Source of the DNA: Marinobacter lipolyticus SM19
GTDB taxonomy: Bacteria; Pseudomonadota; Gammaproteobacteria; Pseudomonadales; Oleiphilaceae
Assembly: GCF_000397065.2 (NCBI RefSeq)
Contig: NZ_KE007326.1
Span: 260,124-324,123 of the forward strand
DNA: 64,000 nucleotides
Direction of reading: 5' to 3'
Below the pieces are notes generated by a model, which ran no database searches, was not told the origin of the DNA, and was given only the letters and a program-made list of their open reading frames with translations. Of the stretch, positions 8,432 through 16,782 are shown piece by piece; the stretch's first letter is position 1; every line of letters begins with the position of its first letter. A program made the translations under genes and the position numbers.

Positions 8432-9244
8432 TTACGTGGACTTGTATATCTGCGACAATTTTCGCGCCCGGTACTGGCCTGGCGTTTGATGGGTCACGCG
8501 GGAGAACTCGCGGACAAAATGAGGATGGTCAAAATAATCACAGGCCTGGGCGATATGACTCAGCGACAGGTCTGGCCGGTTCCGCAATAAGGCACGGGCC
8601 ATTTTCACCCGCAGGATTCTGGAAAGTTGTCCCGGGGACAACCCGGTTTCGAGACGAAAGGCCCGCTCAAGCTTGCGGCGCTGGATACCTTGCCGGCTTA
8701 ACACATCCCTGAGTATCCGCGGATGCTCCGGGAAATGATCAAGCCACCGTTGAATGATGGCGTATCGGGATTCCATCGTCTTCGCCCCGGTGAGGAATAG
8801 CCGGTCCAGTACGGCGAATGGTTCCACTGTGAACGGGCGTCCTTTCAGGCGCTCCATGAGCACATACAACGCAGGGTGGTCCTGTTCATCCAGGGGCTGA
8901 TCAAGGTCTTCTGCAGAGACACCCAACAGAGCGAATGCCCCACCGGGCCGGAACCGCACAGATAAACAGTGTCGGGGATCATGGAAGTTCGCCTGGCACA
9001 GTTGGTTACTGAAACTCAGGCGCAGCCCAACAACCTCCCCGTGGAACAATGCGAAGGACAGGGTCGACCCGCCATCCGGGTACAGGTTAAACGACTGGCG
9101 TTTGCTGCCCTCAGATTGACCGTGGATGCTGTAGTACAGTTCAATCCAGGGTTGCAGCCCTGAATGTGGCCTGGCCATCCGGAAGGACAGGCCCGACAGG
9201 TCAGCTGGCCGAATCCCTATTGGCTCTCTAAACAATTGATCCAT
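8432..9244 (-). CDS. AraC-family transcriptional regulator
   Basis: A 270-residue protein with a C-terminal double helix-turn-helix: GLSPGQLSRILRVKMARALL, then SLSHIAQACDYFDHPHFVRE, ending HQTPGQYR as in AraC/XylS proteins. The N-terminal ~150 residues resemble a DUF6597-type sensing domain (PHSGLQPWIELYYSIHG) but are not assigned with certainty. The Shine-Dalgarno sequence before the ATG is weak. It lies upstream of the AhpD-like gene on the same strand, a frequent arrangement for oxidative-stress functions. Confidence 0.9.
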   Translation of the reverse strand: MDQLFREPIGIRPADLSGLSFRMARPHSGLQPWIELYYSIHGQSEGSKRQSFNLYPDGGSTLSFALFHGEVVGLRLSFSNQLCQANFHDPRHCLSVRFRPGGAFALLGVSAEDLDQPLDEQDHPALYVLMERLKGRPFTVEPFAVLDRLFLTGAKTMESRYAIIQRWLDHFPEHPRILRDVLSRQGIQRRKLERAFRLETGLSPGQLSRILRVKMARALLRNRPDLSLSHIAQACDYFDHPHFVREFSRVTHQTPGQYRARKLSQIYKST

Positions 9245-9269
9245 TGCTCAATGCACCGCCCCTCACATC

Positions 9270-9509
9270 TCATCGTCCGTCGCCCTTCACCCCCAACCGG
9301 TCCAGGTAGACGTGAAGCTCCTCTTCACTGATATTCACATACTCCAACACCCGCCCGTACAACATCACCGTGGGCACGTTGCGCCCATTCAGTTCACGCT
9401 GGGTTTCATGCAGTACATACAGAATAATCCGTTCCGTGCGCGTCAGGCCATCGCGAACATCGGGAATGACTTCCGAAAAGTCTGTGTATGAGGGAAATGT
9501 TTTCGACAC
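9270..9509 (-). CDS. Conserved-looking small protein, function unknown
   Basis: A 79-residue acidic protein with no motif I recognise. It uses a GTG start three bases after the stop of the Tag-like gene, so translation is probably coupled to it. The sequence is amphipathic and helical (TRTERIILYVLHETQRELNG, then YVNISEEELHVYLDRLGV), suggesting a small folded cytoplasmic protein. The only functional hint is its position in a two-gene unit with a DNA repair glycosylase. Confidence 0.7.
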   Translation of the reverse strand: MSKTFPSYTDFSEVIPDVRDGLTRTERIILYVLHETQRELNGRNVPTVMLYGRVLEYVNISEEELHVYLDRLGVKGDGR

Positions 9510-9512
9510 CTG

Positions 9513-10178
9513 TCACCCCACCGAAAAAGACAGAATGCGGGACAGATGGCTGAAGGGCAGTCCCGTCTCCCGATGCCAGGCAGTAAACGCCTGCTGCGCC
9601 TGAACCAGGGCTTTCCTGGTTCCAGGCGTCGCATCCAGCAGTTCTTCCCGCCGCAGCCCAGCGACCACGTCCGGTGACAGGATAAAGCCATCCCAGCCTA
9701 CTTGGCGCAGGAAGTATTGGGCGGTATTGCCCCCCAGGCGAGCACCATTGCGCTTGAGCCAAAGCAACAACCCCACCTGGTCGTCTGACGGCCAGCAATC
9801 CAGGAACGCCCCAAAGCTGCCATGCTCGCGGGCGGCATCTACAATCATCCGGGCGTTCTCCGGCACCGTGCGGATTTTCTGCATGTTCCGCACAATGCGC
9901 TCATCCTGCGCCAGGTCTTCCAGAACTTCTGGTGGAACCTGCTGCCAGTAGAGCGGGACGAAGCCCTGGAACGCCGACTCAAAGCCCGGCCACTTGTTCT
10001 CGATCACCCGCCAGACAAACCCCGCCTTGAACACGCAGCGGGTAATCTCGGACAGATAACGATCATCAGCCATCGCTTGCAGCTCCCCGGGCTCGGCCAC
10101 CCTTGGCAAAAGCGAACGTAGCGCGACCTCTCCTCCCTTGCGGGCAGCGGCCTGGTCATAAATTCTGGAAAAAGACAT
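9513..10178 (-). CDS. DNA-3-methyladenine glycosylase I-like protein
   Basis: A 221-residue protein resembling the Tag/COG2818 family: GFVWRVIENKWPGFESAFQG corresponds to the SWxxxLxKRxxFRxxF region, and RIVRNMQKIRTVPENAR to the IRxxxKIxAxxxNA region of Tag. Tag removes 3-methyladenine from alkylated DNA. The N- and C-terminal zinc ligands of E. coli Tag (Cys and His) are not evident, so this is a divergent branch that may act on another lesion or be non-catalytic. Confidence 0.72.
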   Translation of the reverse strand: MSFSRIYDQAAARKGGEVALRSLLPRVAEPGELQAMADDRYLSEITRCVFKAGFVWRVIENKWPGFESAFQGFVPLYWQQVPPEVLEDLAQDERIVRNMQKIRTVPENARMIVDAAREHGSFGAFLDCWPSDDQVGLLLWLKRNGARLGGNTAQYFLRQVGWDGFILSPDVVAGLRREELLDATPGTRKALVQAQQAFTAWHRETGLPFSHLSRILSFSVG

Positions 10179-10263
10179 GGATTATTTTCCGGGAATCAGG
10201 TTGTCGGGCTCAAGTGATCTGGTCCACTATAAAGGAAACAGAACTGTTCAGGGAGCCACGCTT

Positions 10264-10446
10264 ATGCCACTCATAGGATGGGTCATTATCCTGCTTGCCC
10301 TGGGCCTGATCGTCGGCAGCCTGTTTCTGCTGCGAGACAGCGCCAATACGATGCATATCTCCGAGGAAAAGATGAAAAAAATCCAGGCGCGCAAGGCAGA
10401 AGTTGAAGCCGAAGAAAGCGCCGAGGACAGGGAAGACTGGCCCTGA
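10264..10446 (+). CDS. Small membrane protein, DUF2897-like
   Basis: A 60-residue protein with one membrane helix (PLIGWVIILLALGLIVGSLF) followed by a charged, acidic tail ending EDREDWP. This layout fits the DUF2897 family of gammaproteobacterial mini membrane proteins. AGGGAG lies eight bases before this ATG, which is preferred over an upstream ATG that overlaps the divergent glycosylase start. No function is known. Confidence 0.75.
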   Translation: MPLIGWVIILLALGLIVGSLFLLRDSANTMHISEEKMKKIQARKAEVEAEESAEDREDWP

Positions 10447-10461
10447 CCGCCACGCCATCAA

Positions 10462-10974
10462 TTATGATTGGTGTCCGTGCATGTCCATTGTCTCTTTTTT
10501 CATCGGCTTACTTGTGCCATCCAGCGGCTGAACATTCAATTCAACGTCCATATTCTCTGCCCCCTCAAAAGTCACCGTCAGCGGAATACTTTCCCCTTCC
10601 TTCAGAGGGCCCTTCAGCTTCTCCAGCATCAGGTGATAACTGTGGGGCTCAAGTTCCACGGTTTCGCCGGCAGGGATCATCAAACCGTTTTCCAACGGCC
10701 GCATGCTCATCACGCCGTCGGTCATACGACTTTCATGGATGGATACCCTCTTGGCTCTGGGGGTCATGGCGCTGGTAAATCTGATATCGCTGGTTCCGTT
10801 GTTGGTAATCGCCATATACCCAACGCCCATGGGCGTACCCGGTGGTGTGGGACGACTCCAGGGATGCGCTATTGTGACCTCCCCCTGAGTGTATTCGTGA
10901 GCCAGGGCAGGTGTCGTCATCAGGGCACTGCAAGCCAGCAACAAGGTACCGGCCAAACGGGTGGTTCTTTTCAT
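10462..10974 (-). CDS. Periplasmic copper chaperone PCu(A)C
   Basis: A 170-residue exported protein. The signal peptide MKRTTRLAGTLLLACSALM ends at ALA-HEY. The copper site of PCu(A)C proteins is present: His in VSIHESRM, Met in GVMSMRPL, then the HxM pair in SYHLMLEKL. PCu(A)C hands Cu(I) to the CuA centre of cytochrome c oxidase. The C-terminus adds a Met/His-rich tail (MDMHGHQS) that could bind extra copper. The start is chosen at the signal-peptide Met; an upstream extension has no leader character. Confidence 0.92.
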   Translation of the reverse strand: MKRTTRLAGTLLLACSALMTTPALAHEYTQGEVTIAHPWSRPTPPGTPMGVGYMAITNNGTSDIRFTSAMTPRAKRVSIHESRMTDGVMSMRPLENGLMIPAGETVELEPHSYHLMLEKLKGPLKEGESIPLTVTFEGAENMDVELNVQPLDGTSKPMKKETMDMHGHQS

Positions 10975-11088
10975 GGTGTCTCGCACAGGTTGTGGTTTTG
11001 AATCGATAGCGGCCATTCGGGTTGAAAGTGTTGCTTTCATTTTCCCCGAAGGCAAGGGGCATGATGACGCATCTCTTTCTGTGTGGGC

Positions 11089-12198
11089 TCAGGGCAACCG
11101 TAGCGATTCCATCATCGCAGTCAGAAAGCGCGCAGCCTCACCGCCTGTCGCCGCCCGGTGATCAAAGGTAACGGACAAAGGCAGGATGCGACGAATGGTC
11201 GCACTCCCCTTGTAGGGCACCACTTTCTCGCGGATGGTGCCAGCGCCCACGATGGCGACCTGAGGAGGGGTTACGATGGGATTGGCATACTGACCGGTCA
11301 TGGTGCCGAAGTTGGAGAGCGTAATGGTCGCACCCTGCATTTCCTTCGGCGGAATCTTGCGGGTGGCAACCGCCTCACGCAGGTTCTCCAGGCCTTTGCG
11401 CAGGTCTTTGAGGGATCGGTGGTTCACGTCCCGCAGTACCGGCACAAACAGGCCGTCCGGCGTATCCACGGCAATGCCCACGTGCACTTCGCTCAGCAGC
11501 CGGCGGCTGAGATCGTCACCATTGAACCAGCAGTTCATCGCCGGCGATGCTTCACATGCGGTCGCGATCGCCTGTACCAGGCGCATGGTGATGTCGGTAC
11601 CTTTCTTCCAATCACCAATATCCACATCCTCATAGATGGACACCGGGACTACCTGGGCATGGGACAACGCCATGTTTTTGGCCATGGTTCGACGGGTACC
11701 CCGCAGGGGCTCCGCCTCCCCCATCTGTTTCTGGTGGCTGGCCTGCCGGTGCACATCGTCGTTGGTGATCAGGCCGCCCGGACCACTGCCCTTGATCTGC
11801 TCCAGACTAACGCCCAATCGCTCCGCCAGAGCCCGTACGCCAGGAGTCGCACGGTGGGACCGGGCGCGCTTGCTGGACGGTGCGGCGCCGACAATAAATT
11901 GATCCTGCCCTGAGCCAGACTCGGTTTTTTTCAGCTCACCCACCACGGTGCCACTGTCGTCTCCTTCGCCCTCGTATGCCAGAAGCGGTTCGCCGGTGTG
12001 AATAATGTCGCCGGGCTCACCAAACAATTTGGCGATAATACCTGCTTCGGGAGACGGCACTTCCACGATAGCCTTGGCGGTTTCGACGCTGACCAGAACC
12101 TGATCCACGTTTACTGAGTCCCCCACCTTCACATGCCATTCGACAATTTCGGCTTCGGGGAGGCCTTCGCCCAGATCCGGGAGTTTGAAGTACTTCAT
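11089..12198 (-). CDS. 2-oxoacid dehydrogenase E2 (dihydrolipoamide acyltransferase)
   Basis: A 369-residue E2 component. The N-terminal lipoyl domain carries the attachment Lys in VSVETAKAIVEVPSPEAG, followed by a peripheral subunit-binding domain (ATPGVRALAERLGVSLEQIKGSG) and the catalytic acyltransferase core. The active-site segment reads TFDHRAATGGEAARFL, with the His of the DHR motif present; the usual following DG is replaced by TG. It overlaps the E1beta gene by four bases. It transfers the acyl group from E1 to CoA. Acetyl (PDH) or branched acyl (BCKDH) specificity cannot be settled by eye. Confidence 0.9.
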   Translation of the reverse strand: MKYFKLPDLGEGLPEAEIVEWHVKVGDSVNVDQVLVSVETAKAIVEVPSPEAGIIAKLFGEPGDIIHTGEPLLAYEGEGDDSGTVVGELKKTESGSGQDQFIVGAAPSSKRARSHRATPGVRALAERLGVSLEQIKGSGPGGLITNDDVHRQASHQKQMGEAEPLRGTRRTMAKNMALSHAQVVPVSIYEDVDIGDWKKGTDITMRLVQAIATACEASPAMNCWFNGDDLSRRLLSEVHVGIAVDTPDGLFVPVLRDVNHRSLKDLRKGLENLREAVATRKIPPKEMQGATITLSNFGTMTGQYANPIVTPPQVAIVGAGTIREKVVPYKGSATIRRILPLSVTFDHRAATGGEAARFLTAMMESLRLP

Positions 12199-13220
12199 AG
12201 GGCGATCACCTGCTCCACCGCTTCGACTATATCTTCTACATGAGGCAGATAGGCCTGCTCGTTACGGTAGTAAGGCATGATGGTGTCGTAACCGGTCACC
12301 CGCACGATCGGCGCCTGCAGATCCAGGAAGGCAGCTTCGGCAATGGAAGCCGCGATCTCCGCCCCTACTCCGCCGTTGCGACAGGCCTCATGCACAATCA
12401 CCGCCCGACCGGTTTTGGCGACGGAACACAACAGGGTTTCACGGTCCAGAGGACTAATGGTGGCGACATCAATCACCTCGGTGGAAATGCCCTGCTCCGC
12501 GAGTTTGTCAGCGGCCTGCAGGGTTTCCAGTATGGACGCGCCCCAGCTGATGAGGGTGACGTCGTCGCCCTCCCGCAGGGTGTAACAGGTATCCAGCGGC
12601 AGCGCTTCGCCATTGTCGGCAACGCTTTGGGTCACCGCACGGTAGATGCGCTTGGGTTCCAGGAATACCACTGGGTCCGGATTGCGGATGGCCGCCAGAA
12701 GCAACCCGTAGGCCCGTTGCGGCGAGCTCGGAATCACTACCCGCAGGCCGGGCACATGGGCAAACAACGCCTCGGTGCTCTCGGAATGATGCTCCGGTGC
12801 ATGGATACCACCGCCAAACGGCGCGCGATACACCAGCGGGCAATGCAACCGGCCGCGGGTACGATTGCGCATACGCGCGGCGTGGCTGACGATTTGCTCC
12901 ATACCGGCGTAGATAAAGCCCATGAACTGAAACTCCGCCACCGGACGAAGGCCCTGGGTGGCCATACCAATGGCCGTGCCGGCGATCAGGTTTTCCGCCA
13001 GCGGTGTGTCCATCACCCGTTTGAATCCAAAGCGCTCCTTCAGGCCAACAGTGGCGCGAAACACACCGCCATTGGTGGCGATGTCTTCTCCGAGCACCAC
13101 GACATGTTCATCGTGTTCCATTTCCCAGGCGAGGGCCATGTTGACGGCCTCCACCAGGGTCACCTCCTTCACCTCACCCGCTTTCTGTTTGTCCACGGCT
13201 TTCTGGGCGGACGCATTCAT
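12195..13220 (-). CDS. pdhB: 2-oxoacid dehydrogenase E1 beta subunit
   Basis: A 341-residue transketolase-like E1 beta subunit. It shows the typical VTLVEAVNMALAWEMEHDEHVVVLGEDIATNGGVFRAT opening region (read at the N-terminus), the AEFQFMGFIYAGMEQI segment, and the C-terminal VEVIDVATISPLD-like turn. With E1alpha it forms the thiamine-diphosphate decarboxylase of a pyruvate or branched-chain 2-oxoacid dehydrogenase. Four-base ATGA overlaps on both sides mark a tightly coupled operon. The symbol follows common usage and is not proof of pyruvate specificity. Confidence 0.88.
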   Translation of the reverse strand: MNASAQKAVDKQKAGEVKEVTLVEAVNMALAWEMEHDEHVVVLGEDIATNGGVFRATVGLKERFGFKRVMDTPLAENLIAGTAIGMATQGLRPVAEFQFMGFIYAGMEQIVSHAARMRNRTRGRLHCPLVYRAPFGGGIHAPEHHSESTEALFAHVPGLRVVIPSSPQRAYGLLLAAIRNPDPVVFLEPKRIYRAVTQSVADNGEALPLDTCYTLREGDDVTLISWGASILETLQAADKLAEQGISTEVIDVATISPLDRETLLCSVAKTGRAVIVHEACRNGGVGAEIAASIAEAAFLDLQAPIVRVTGYDTIMPYYRNEQAYLPHVEDIVEAVEQVIAL

Positions 13221-14311
13221 GCGCCACCTCCCTGCCCGGACCGGGCACGATGCTTGTCGGCAAGGCGGTCACGCTGATCGTGCAGGGCCGCCGGCAGGGT
13301 TTCAAACAGGTAATCCATCATCGCCGTGGGCGGTTCCGGCTCCATTGCCAGATATTCCTCGACGGCCGTTTCCACGGTTTCCCGACAGTCGGCCTGCAGT
13401 TGTTTTTCCTGATCCGCATCCCAGTGCCCACTGTCGTGCAGATAATTCTGCAGGCGTTTGACGCCGTCCTTCTCCCAGGCTTTTTTCAGCTCCTCCGCAT
13501 CGCGGTATCGGGTCGCATCATCGGCGGTTGTGTGATCCCCAAGACGATAGGTTACCGCCTCGATCACAGAGGCCCCCTTGCCTCCATGTGCCCGCTCCAA
13601 CGCATACTCAATGGCTTCGGTTACTGAAAAGTAGTCGTTGCCATCCACGATGTGTCCCGGCAAACCGGCACCGATGGCCTTCTGGGCAATGGTTTCGGCC
13701 CCGCACTGGATGCTGCGGGGCGTGGAGATCGCCCACTGATTGTTGATCACCACGAACACCACCGGCAGGTGCCAGGCGCCCGCCAGATTGATGCTTTCCA
13801 GAAAATCTCCTTTCGAGGTACCGCCGTCCCCAACACAGCACACCACGGCCCGATCCTCGCCACGAATCCGGAAGGCCGACGCCACGCCCACGGCATGACA
13901 ACACTGGGTGGCAATAGGAACGGCAATGGGCAGGTCTTCCCGGCAGTTTTCCCAGGAACTGCCCCGTTCATCCCCACCCCAGTACAAAAGCATCTCCTTC
14001 AGGCTCACGCCTCGCAGGATATGCGCCGCCTGATCCCGGTAGTACGGCACCAGCACATCGGTTTTCGCCATACTCTGGCCAACCGCCGTTCCGATCACTT
14101 CATGCCCAAGGACAGAGGGATAAGTGCCACATTTACCGGTGCGCTGCAGGGCAATCGTCTTGGAATCAAAGGTGCGGATCAGCACCATATGGCGGTAGGC
14201 AGCCAGAGTGCGATGGAGATCCCTGGCCTGGGTCGGCAGGTCGCCGAGTGGCTTGCCGTGATCATCCAGATAACGTGTGCTATCCACATGGAACTCGTGG
14301 AGCTCTTTCAT
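13217..14311 (-). CDS. pdhA: 2-oxoacid dehydrogenase E1 alpha subunit
   Basis: A 364-residue E1 alpha subunit with the thiamine-diphosphate motif GDGGTSKGDFLESINLAG ending in VINN. The phosphorylation-loop-like segment reads YRLGDHTTADDATRYR. It decarboxylates a 2-oxoacid and transfers the acyl group to lipoyl-E2. AGGAGG sits five bases before the ATG. It is the first gene of the E1alpha-E1beta-E2 operon, which has no E3 gene, so lipoamide dehydrogenase must come from elsewhere. The HTTxDDxxRYR pattern occurs in both Gram-positive-type PDH and BCKDH, so substrate is uncertain. Confidence 0.88.
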   Translation of the reverse strand: MKELHEFHVDSTRYLDDHGKPLGDLPTQARDLHRTLAAYRHMVLIRTFDSKTIALQRTGKCGTYPSVLGHEVIGTAVGQSMAKTDVLVPYYRDQAAHILRGVSLKEMLLYWGGDERGSSWENCREDLPIAVPIATQCCHAVGVASAFRIRGEDRAVVCCVGDGGTSKGDFLESINLAGAWHLPVVFVVINNQWAISTPRSIQCGAETIAQKAIGAGLPGHIVDGNDYFSVTEAIEYALERAHGGKGASVIEAVTYRLGDHTTADDATRYRDAEELKKAWEKDGVKRLQNYLHDSGHWDADQEKQLQADCRETVETAVEEYLAMEPEPPTAMMDYLFETLPAALHDQRDRLADKHRARSGQGGGA

Positions 14312-14425
14312 CCCATCCTCCTTGCACAGAGCGCCCTAAGGCACTCTGTTTAATATTTAGACGATGGTTATGAATAGTTCAATTTCAGGCAGGAGCGTAC
14401 GGGTTATTTGCTATTTCGACGCCAA

Positions 14426-14941
14426 TCAGTCATTCCACTGACGATTCTGATCCCCCTGCCTGAGCAGCCAGTAGGTAACACCAAGGGATAACGTAGTCGC
14501 GGCTATCCCGAATATGTACATGGGGGTCAGCGTTTCGAAGTCCAGAACGATGACTTTTCGCGCAATGGCCATCAGCGCAGTGGCAACCACCAACTGCACC
14601 GGAAAGACATTGGTACCAAGGTAAAGCCGGATATTAATGAAGATTTCCACGGCAATCAGTACAGCCATAAAGGCACCGAATGTGTAGAAAATATCATTGA
14701 TATCAAGCAACAGAAGCGGGGGCGTAACCAGCCTGTCATAAATGATGTAGATGACATCTCCGACACCCCAGAGGATGACGGCGACCATCAGCACAGCAAG
14801 CACCCGAATCGCAAACCGTATGATACGGTGAAGGCCCCGGAAGAGAGGATCGGGAAAATCGACCGGGAGCTCCTGATGCAATTCGTACCGCCGCTCGGTG
14901 GACGATTGCGGCGGCGTCACATCCTCTTCTTGCCCAGCCAT
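14426..14941 (-). CDS. PsiE-family inner-membrane protein
   Basis: A 171-residue protein with four hydrophobic helices after a polar N-terminal ~35 residues, and the segment NIRLYLGTNVFPVQLVVATALMAIARK, typical of the phosphate-starvation-inducible PsiE family (the motif is read across the middle of the protein). The family function is unknown. GGGAGAG precedes the ATG. It lies between the E1alpha gene and yjdM on the same strand. Confidence 0.82.
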   Translation of the reverse strand: MAGQEEDVTPPQSSTERRYELHQELPVDFPDPLFRGLHRIIRFAIRVLAVLMVAVILWGVGDVIYIIYDRLVTPPLLLLDINDIFYTFGAFMAVLIAVEIFINIRLYLGTNVFPVQLVVATALMAIARKVIVLDFETLTPMYIFGIAATTLSLGVTYWLLRQGDQNRQWND

Positions 14942-14979
14942 TCACACTCTCCCTGAGGCCCCTGAAGTTTCTGCGTAAT

Positions 14980-15318
14980 TCAGGCTTTTTTCACAAATTC
15001 GGACTTCAACTTCATAGCACCAAATCCATCGATCTTGCAATCGATATCGTGGTCACCATCCACCAGACGAATATTTTTGACTTTGGTACCCACCTTGACC
15101 ACGGAGCTGGAGCCTTTGACTTTCAGGTCCTTGATCACCGTCACGGTGTCGCCATCCTGAAGCTCGTTCCCGTTAGCGTCACGGATAACAGCACCAGCCT
15201 CTGCTTCGGCGGCTTCCGCCTCACTCCATTCATGCCCACATTCCGGGCATACCAGCTGAACCCCGTCTTCGTAGGTATATTCGGATTGGCACTTTGGGCA
15301 GGGGGGTAGCTGGGACAT
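14980..15318 (-). CDS. yjdM: YjdM/PhnA-like zinc-ribbon protein
   Basis: A 112-residue protein with an N-terminal zinc ribbon (CPKCQ and CPECGHEW, two CxxC pairs) and the C-terminal PhnA domain containing [19 protein letters not shown] and [15 protein letters not shown]. This is the YjdM family, historically called PhnA, whose link to phosphonate use is not supported biochemically. It is cytoplasmic and of unknown function. AAGGAA lies eight bases upstream of the ATG. Confidence 0.92.
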   Translation of the reverse strand: MSQLPPCPKCQSEYTYEDGVQLVCPECGHEWSEAEAAEAEAGAVIRDANGNELQDGDTVTVIKDLKVKGSSSVVKVGTKVKNIRLVDGDHDIDCKIDGFGAMKLKSEFVKKA

Positions 15319-15389
15319 GGAGCGGTTCCTTAAATGATGTAAAGAGCAGGCAGTTTACCAGAAACCACCACCCACGGAGGCGGAAACCG

Positions 15390-15986
15390 CTAATCTCCAG
15401 GCGAAACCCGCGCCAACACAGACGGATTCCCCGACAACGGCAGGGCAATGATCACCCCCTCATTCGACGCCGGATACACATCCGTGAGCCGGGTGATATT
15501 GACCTGGTGAGACACCAGAATGACAGGCGCACCCTCGTCCAGATTATTCACCAGTGCAATGGTCTGTTTCGTCGCCATACTGCCGTCCTCGCGATTGCTG
15601 AAAAAAGAATTCAGGGAAGGCCACTCCATCACCGTTCCCATATTCATTTCCCTCGCAGTCTCTTTGCAACGGCACCACTGACTGCTGAACACCCGAGCCT
15701 GCCGGATTCCCTGTTTTCTCAAAAAAGGCTTCCAGGCCCGGGCCTGCTCCCGCCCCTGTTCGTTCAGGTTCCGCTGGGTGCTGCAGTCCTCAAGATCAAA
15801 GTTGTCCGGATCCCCGGTGCCGGGTGCGAGGGCATGACGAAGCATCAGGACTGCCCGACCGTCCCGTAAAGCCTCCCAGGCGTCTGAATCACTAGCTCGT
15901 GCAGAGTTTGTAGCAACTAGAGTCAGCACAAGCGCTACGGCGAACATGACTTTGGAAGAAGCATGCAATCTCATAAGCTTACTCAT
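15390..15986 (-). CDS. Exported histidine phosphatase family protein
   Basis: A 198-residue protein with a signal peptide (SKVMFAVALVLTLVATNSARA) and a histidine phosphatase core. The first catalytic motif reads LMLRHALAPG (RHA instead of the usual RHG) and the second His is in LVSHQVNITR. It would act in the periplasm on a phosphorylated substrate that is unknown. Two nearby starts are possible (15986 and 15974); neither has a strong ribosome site. Upstream lies hairpin element A. Confidence 0.8.
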   Translation of the reverse strand: MSKLMRLHASSKVMFAVALVLTLVATNSARASDSDAWEALRDGRAVLMLRHALAPGTGDPDNFDLEDCSTQRNLNEQGREQARAWKPFLRKQGIRQARVFSSQWCRCKETAREMNMGTVMEWPSLNSFFSNREDGSMATKQTIALVNNLDEGAPVILVSHQVNITRLTDVYPASNEGVIIALPLSGNPSVLARVSPGD

Positions 15987-16040
15987 TCGTTAGCCCGAAG
16001 TTGGAACATTGGCCGCGGAGATATCCCCACAGCTTGATCG

Positions 16041-16146
16041 CACCATTGGGAGGGGCTTTCCAAAAATGTTGGAGGCCCGGGAAGGCCGGAAACAAGCGCA
16101 CATGGATGTGCTCGTAGCGGTTTTTGGAAAGCCCCTCCCAATGGTG
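16041..16146 (+). repeat. Long hairpin element A (26-bp perfect arms)
   Basis: Arms 16041-16066 and 16121-16146 are perfectly complementary over 26 bp. The 54-nt loop holds a GGCC-CGGGAA-GGCC mini-hairpin and the palindrome GCACATGGATGTGC (16098-16111) followed by TCGTAGCG. The loop matches element E closely, while the arms are different. It sits between two divergent genes (the histidine phosphatase and the YaiI-like gene). This is one of five such elements in the window. Confidence 0.92.
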
Positions 16147-16258
16147 CCAGCCCGCGAAAGCTGCAGTCTTATCAAATAATACGCGGACCAAACCTACCAG
16201 GCTCACAACAACAAAAGGTAAACTTCACCCCAGAACCAAATCGACGAAGGAACCAACC

Positions 16259-16711
16259 ATGCCAATCTGGGTCGACGCCGACGCCTGCCCCGTACCCATC
16301 CGGGAAATACTCTGCCGCGCCGCTACCCGCTGGCAGATCGACACCACCTTTATCGCCAACCACGCCATCAGCCTGCCCCCAAGTCCCTACATCAAACGCA
16401 TGCAGGTTCCCCAGGGCTTTGATGTCGCGGACAATGAAATCATGGATCAGATGAGCTCCGGCGATCTGGTCATTACCCAGGACATTCCGCTGGCCGCCGA
16501 AGCTATCGACAAAGGCGCGGATGTCTTCAACCCTCGTGGCCAGGCTTTCACCAAAGAGAATATTCGCCAGCGCCTGGCCATGCGTAATTTCATGGAAGAA
16601 ATGCGGAGCGCCGGACAGGTCACGGGTGGTCCGGCCCCGTTCAGCCAGACCGATCGCAAAGAATTCGCCGACAAGCTGGACCGCTGGCTGCAACGCAACA
16701 CCCGCAAGTGA
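16259..16711 (+). CDS. YaiI/YqxD (DUF188) family protein
   Basis: A 150-residue protein with the family opening IWVDADACPVPIREIL and the acidic, nuclease-like motifs GDLVITQDIPLAAEA and FNPRGQAFTKENI. DUF188 proteins have a PIN-like fold and unknown function. The ATG at 16259 has GAAGGA seven bases upstream, so the longer open frame that runs back into hairpin element A is not used. It is followed after 71 bases by the ABC exporter gene. Confidence 0.93.
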   Translation: MPIWVDADACPVPIREILCRAATRWQIDTTFIANHAISLPPSPYIKRMQVPQGFDVADNEIMDQMSSGDLVITQDIPLAAEAIDKGADVFNPRGQAFTKENIRQRLAMRNFMEEMRSAGQVTGGPAPFSQTDRKEFADKLDRWLQRNTRK

Positions 16712-16782
16712 TAATGATTCTGTTTTAAAAGACTTGAGAATCCGCTACCCTTGCCGCTTTTCTGGCGCAAGCGGAGCGGATC

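Noticed and set aside
12240-13277. 345-codon plus-strand frame opposite the E1 beta gene
   Set aside because: Antisense shadow of a clear E1 beta subunit gene with four-base operon overlaps on both ends.
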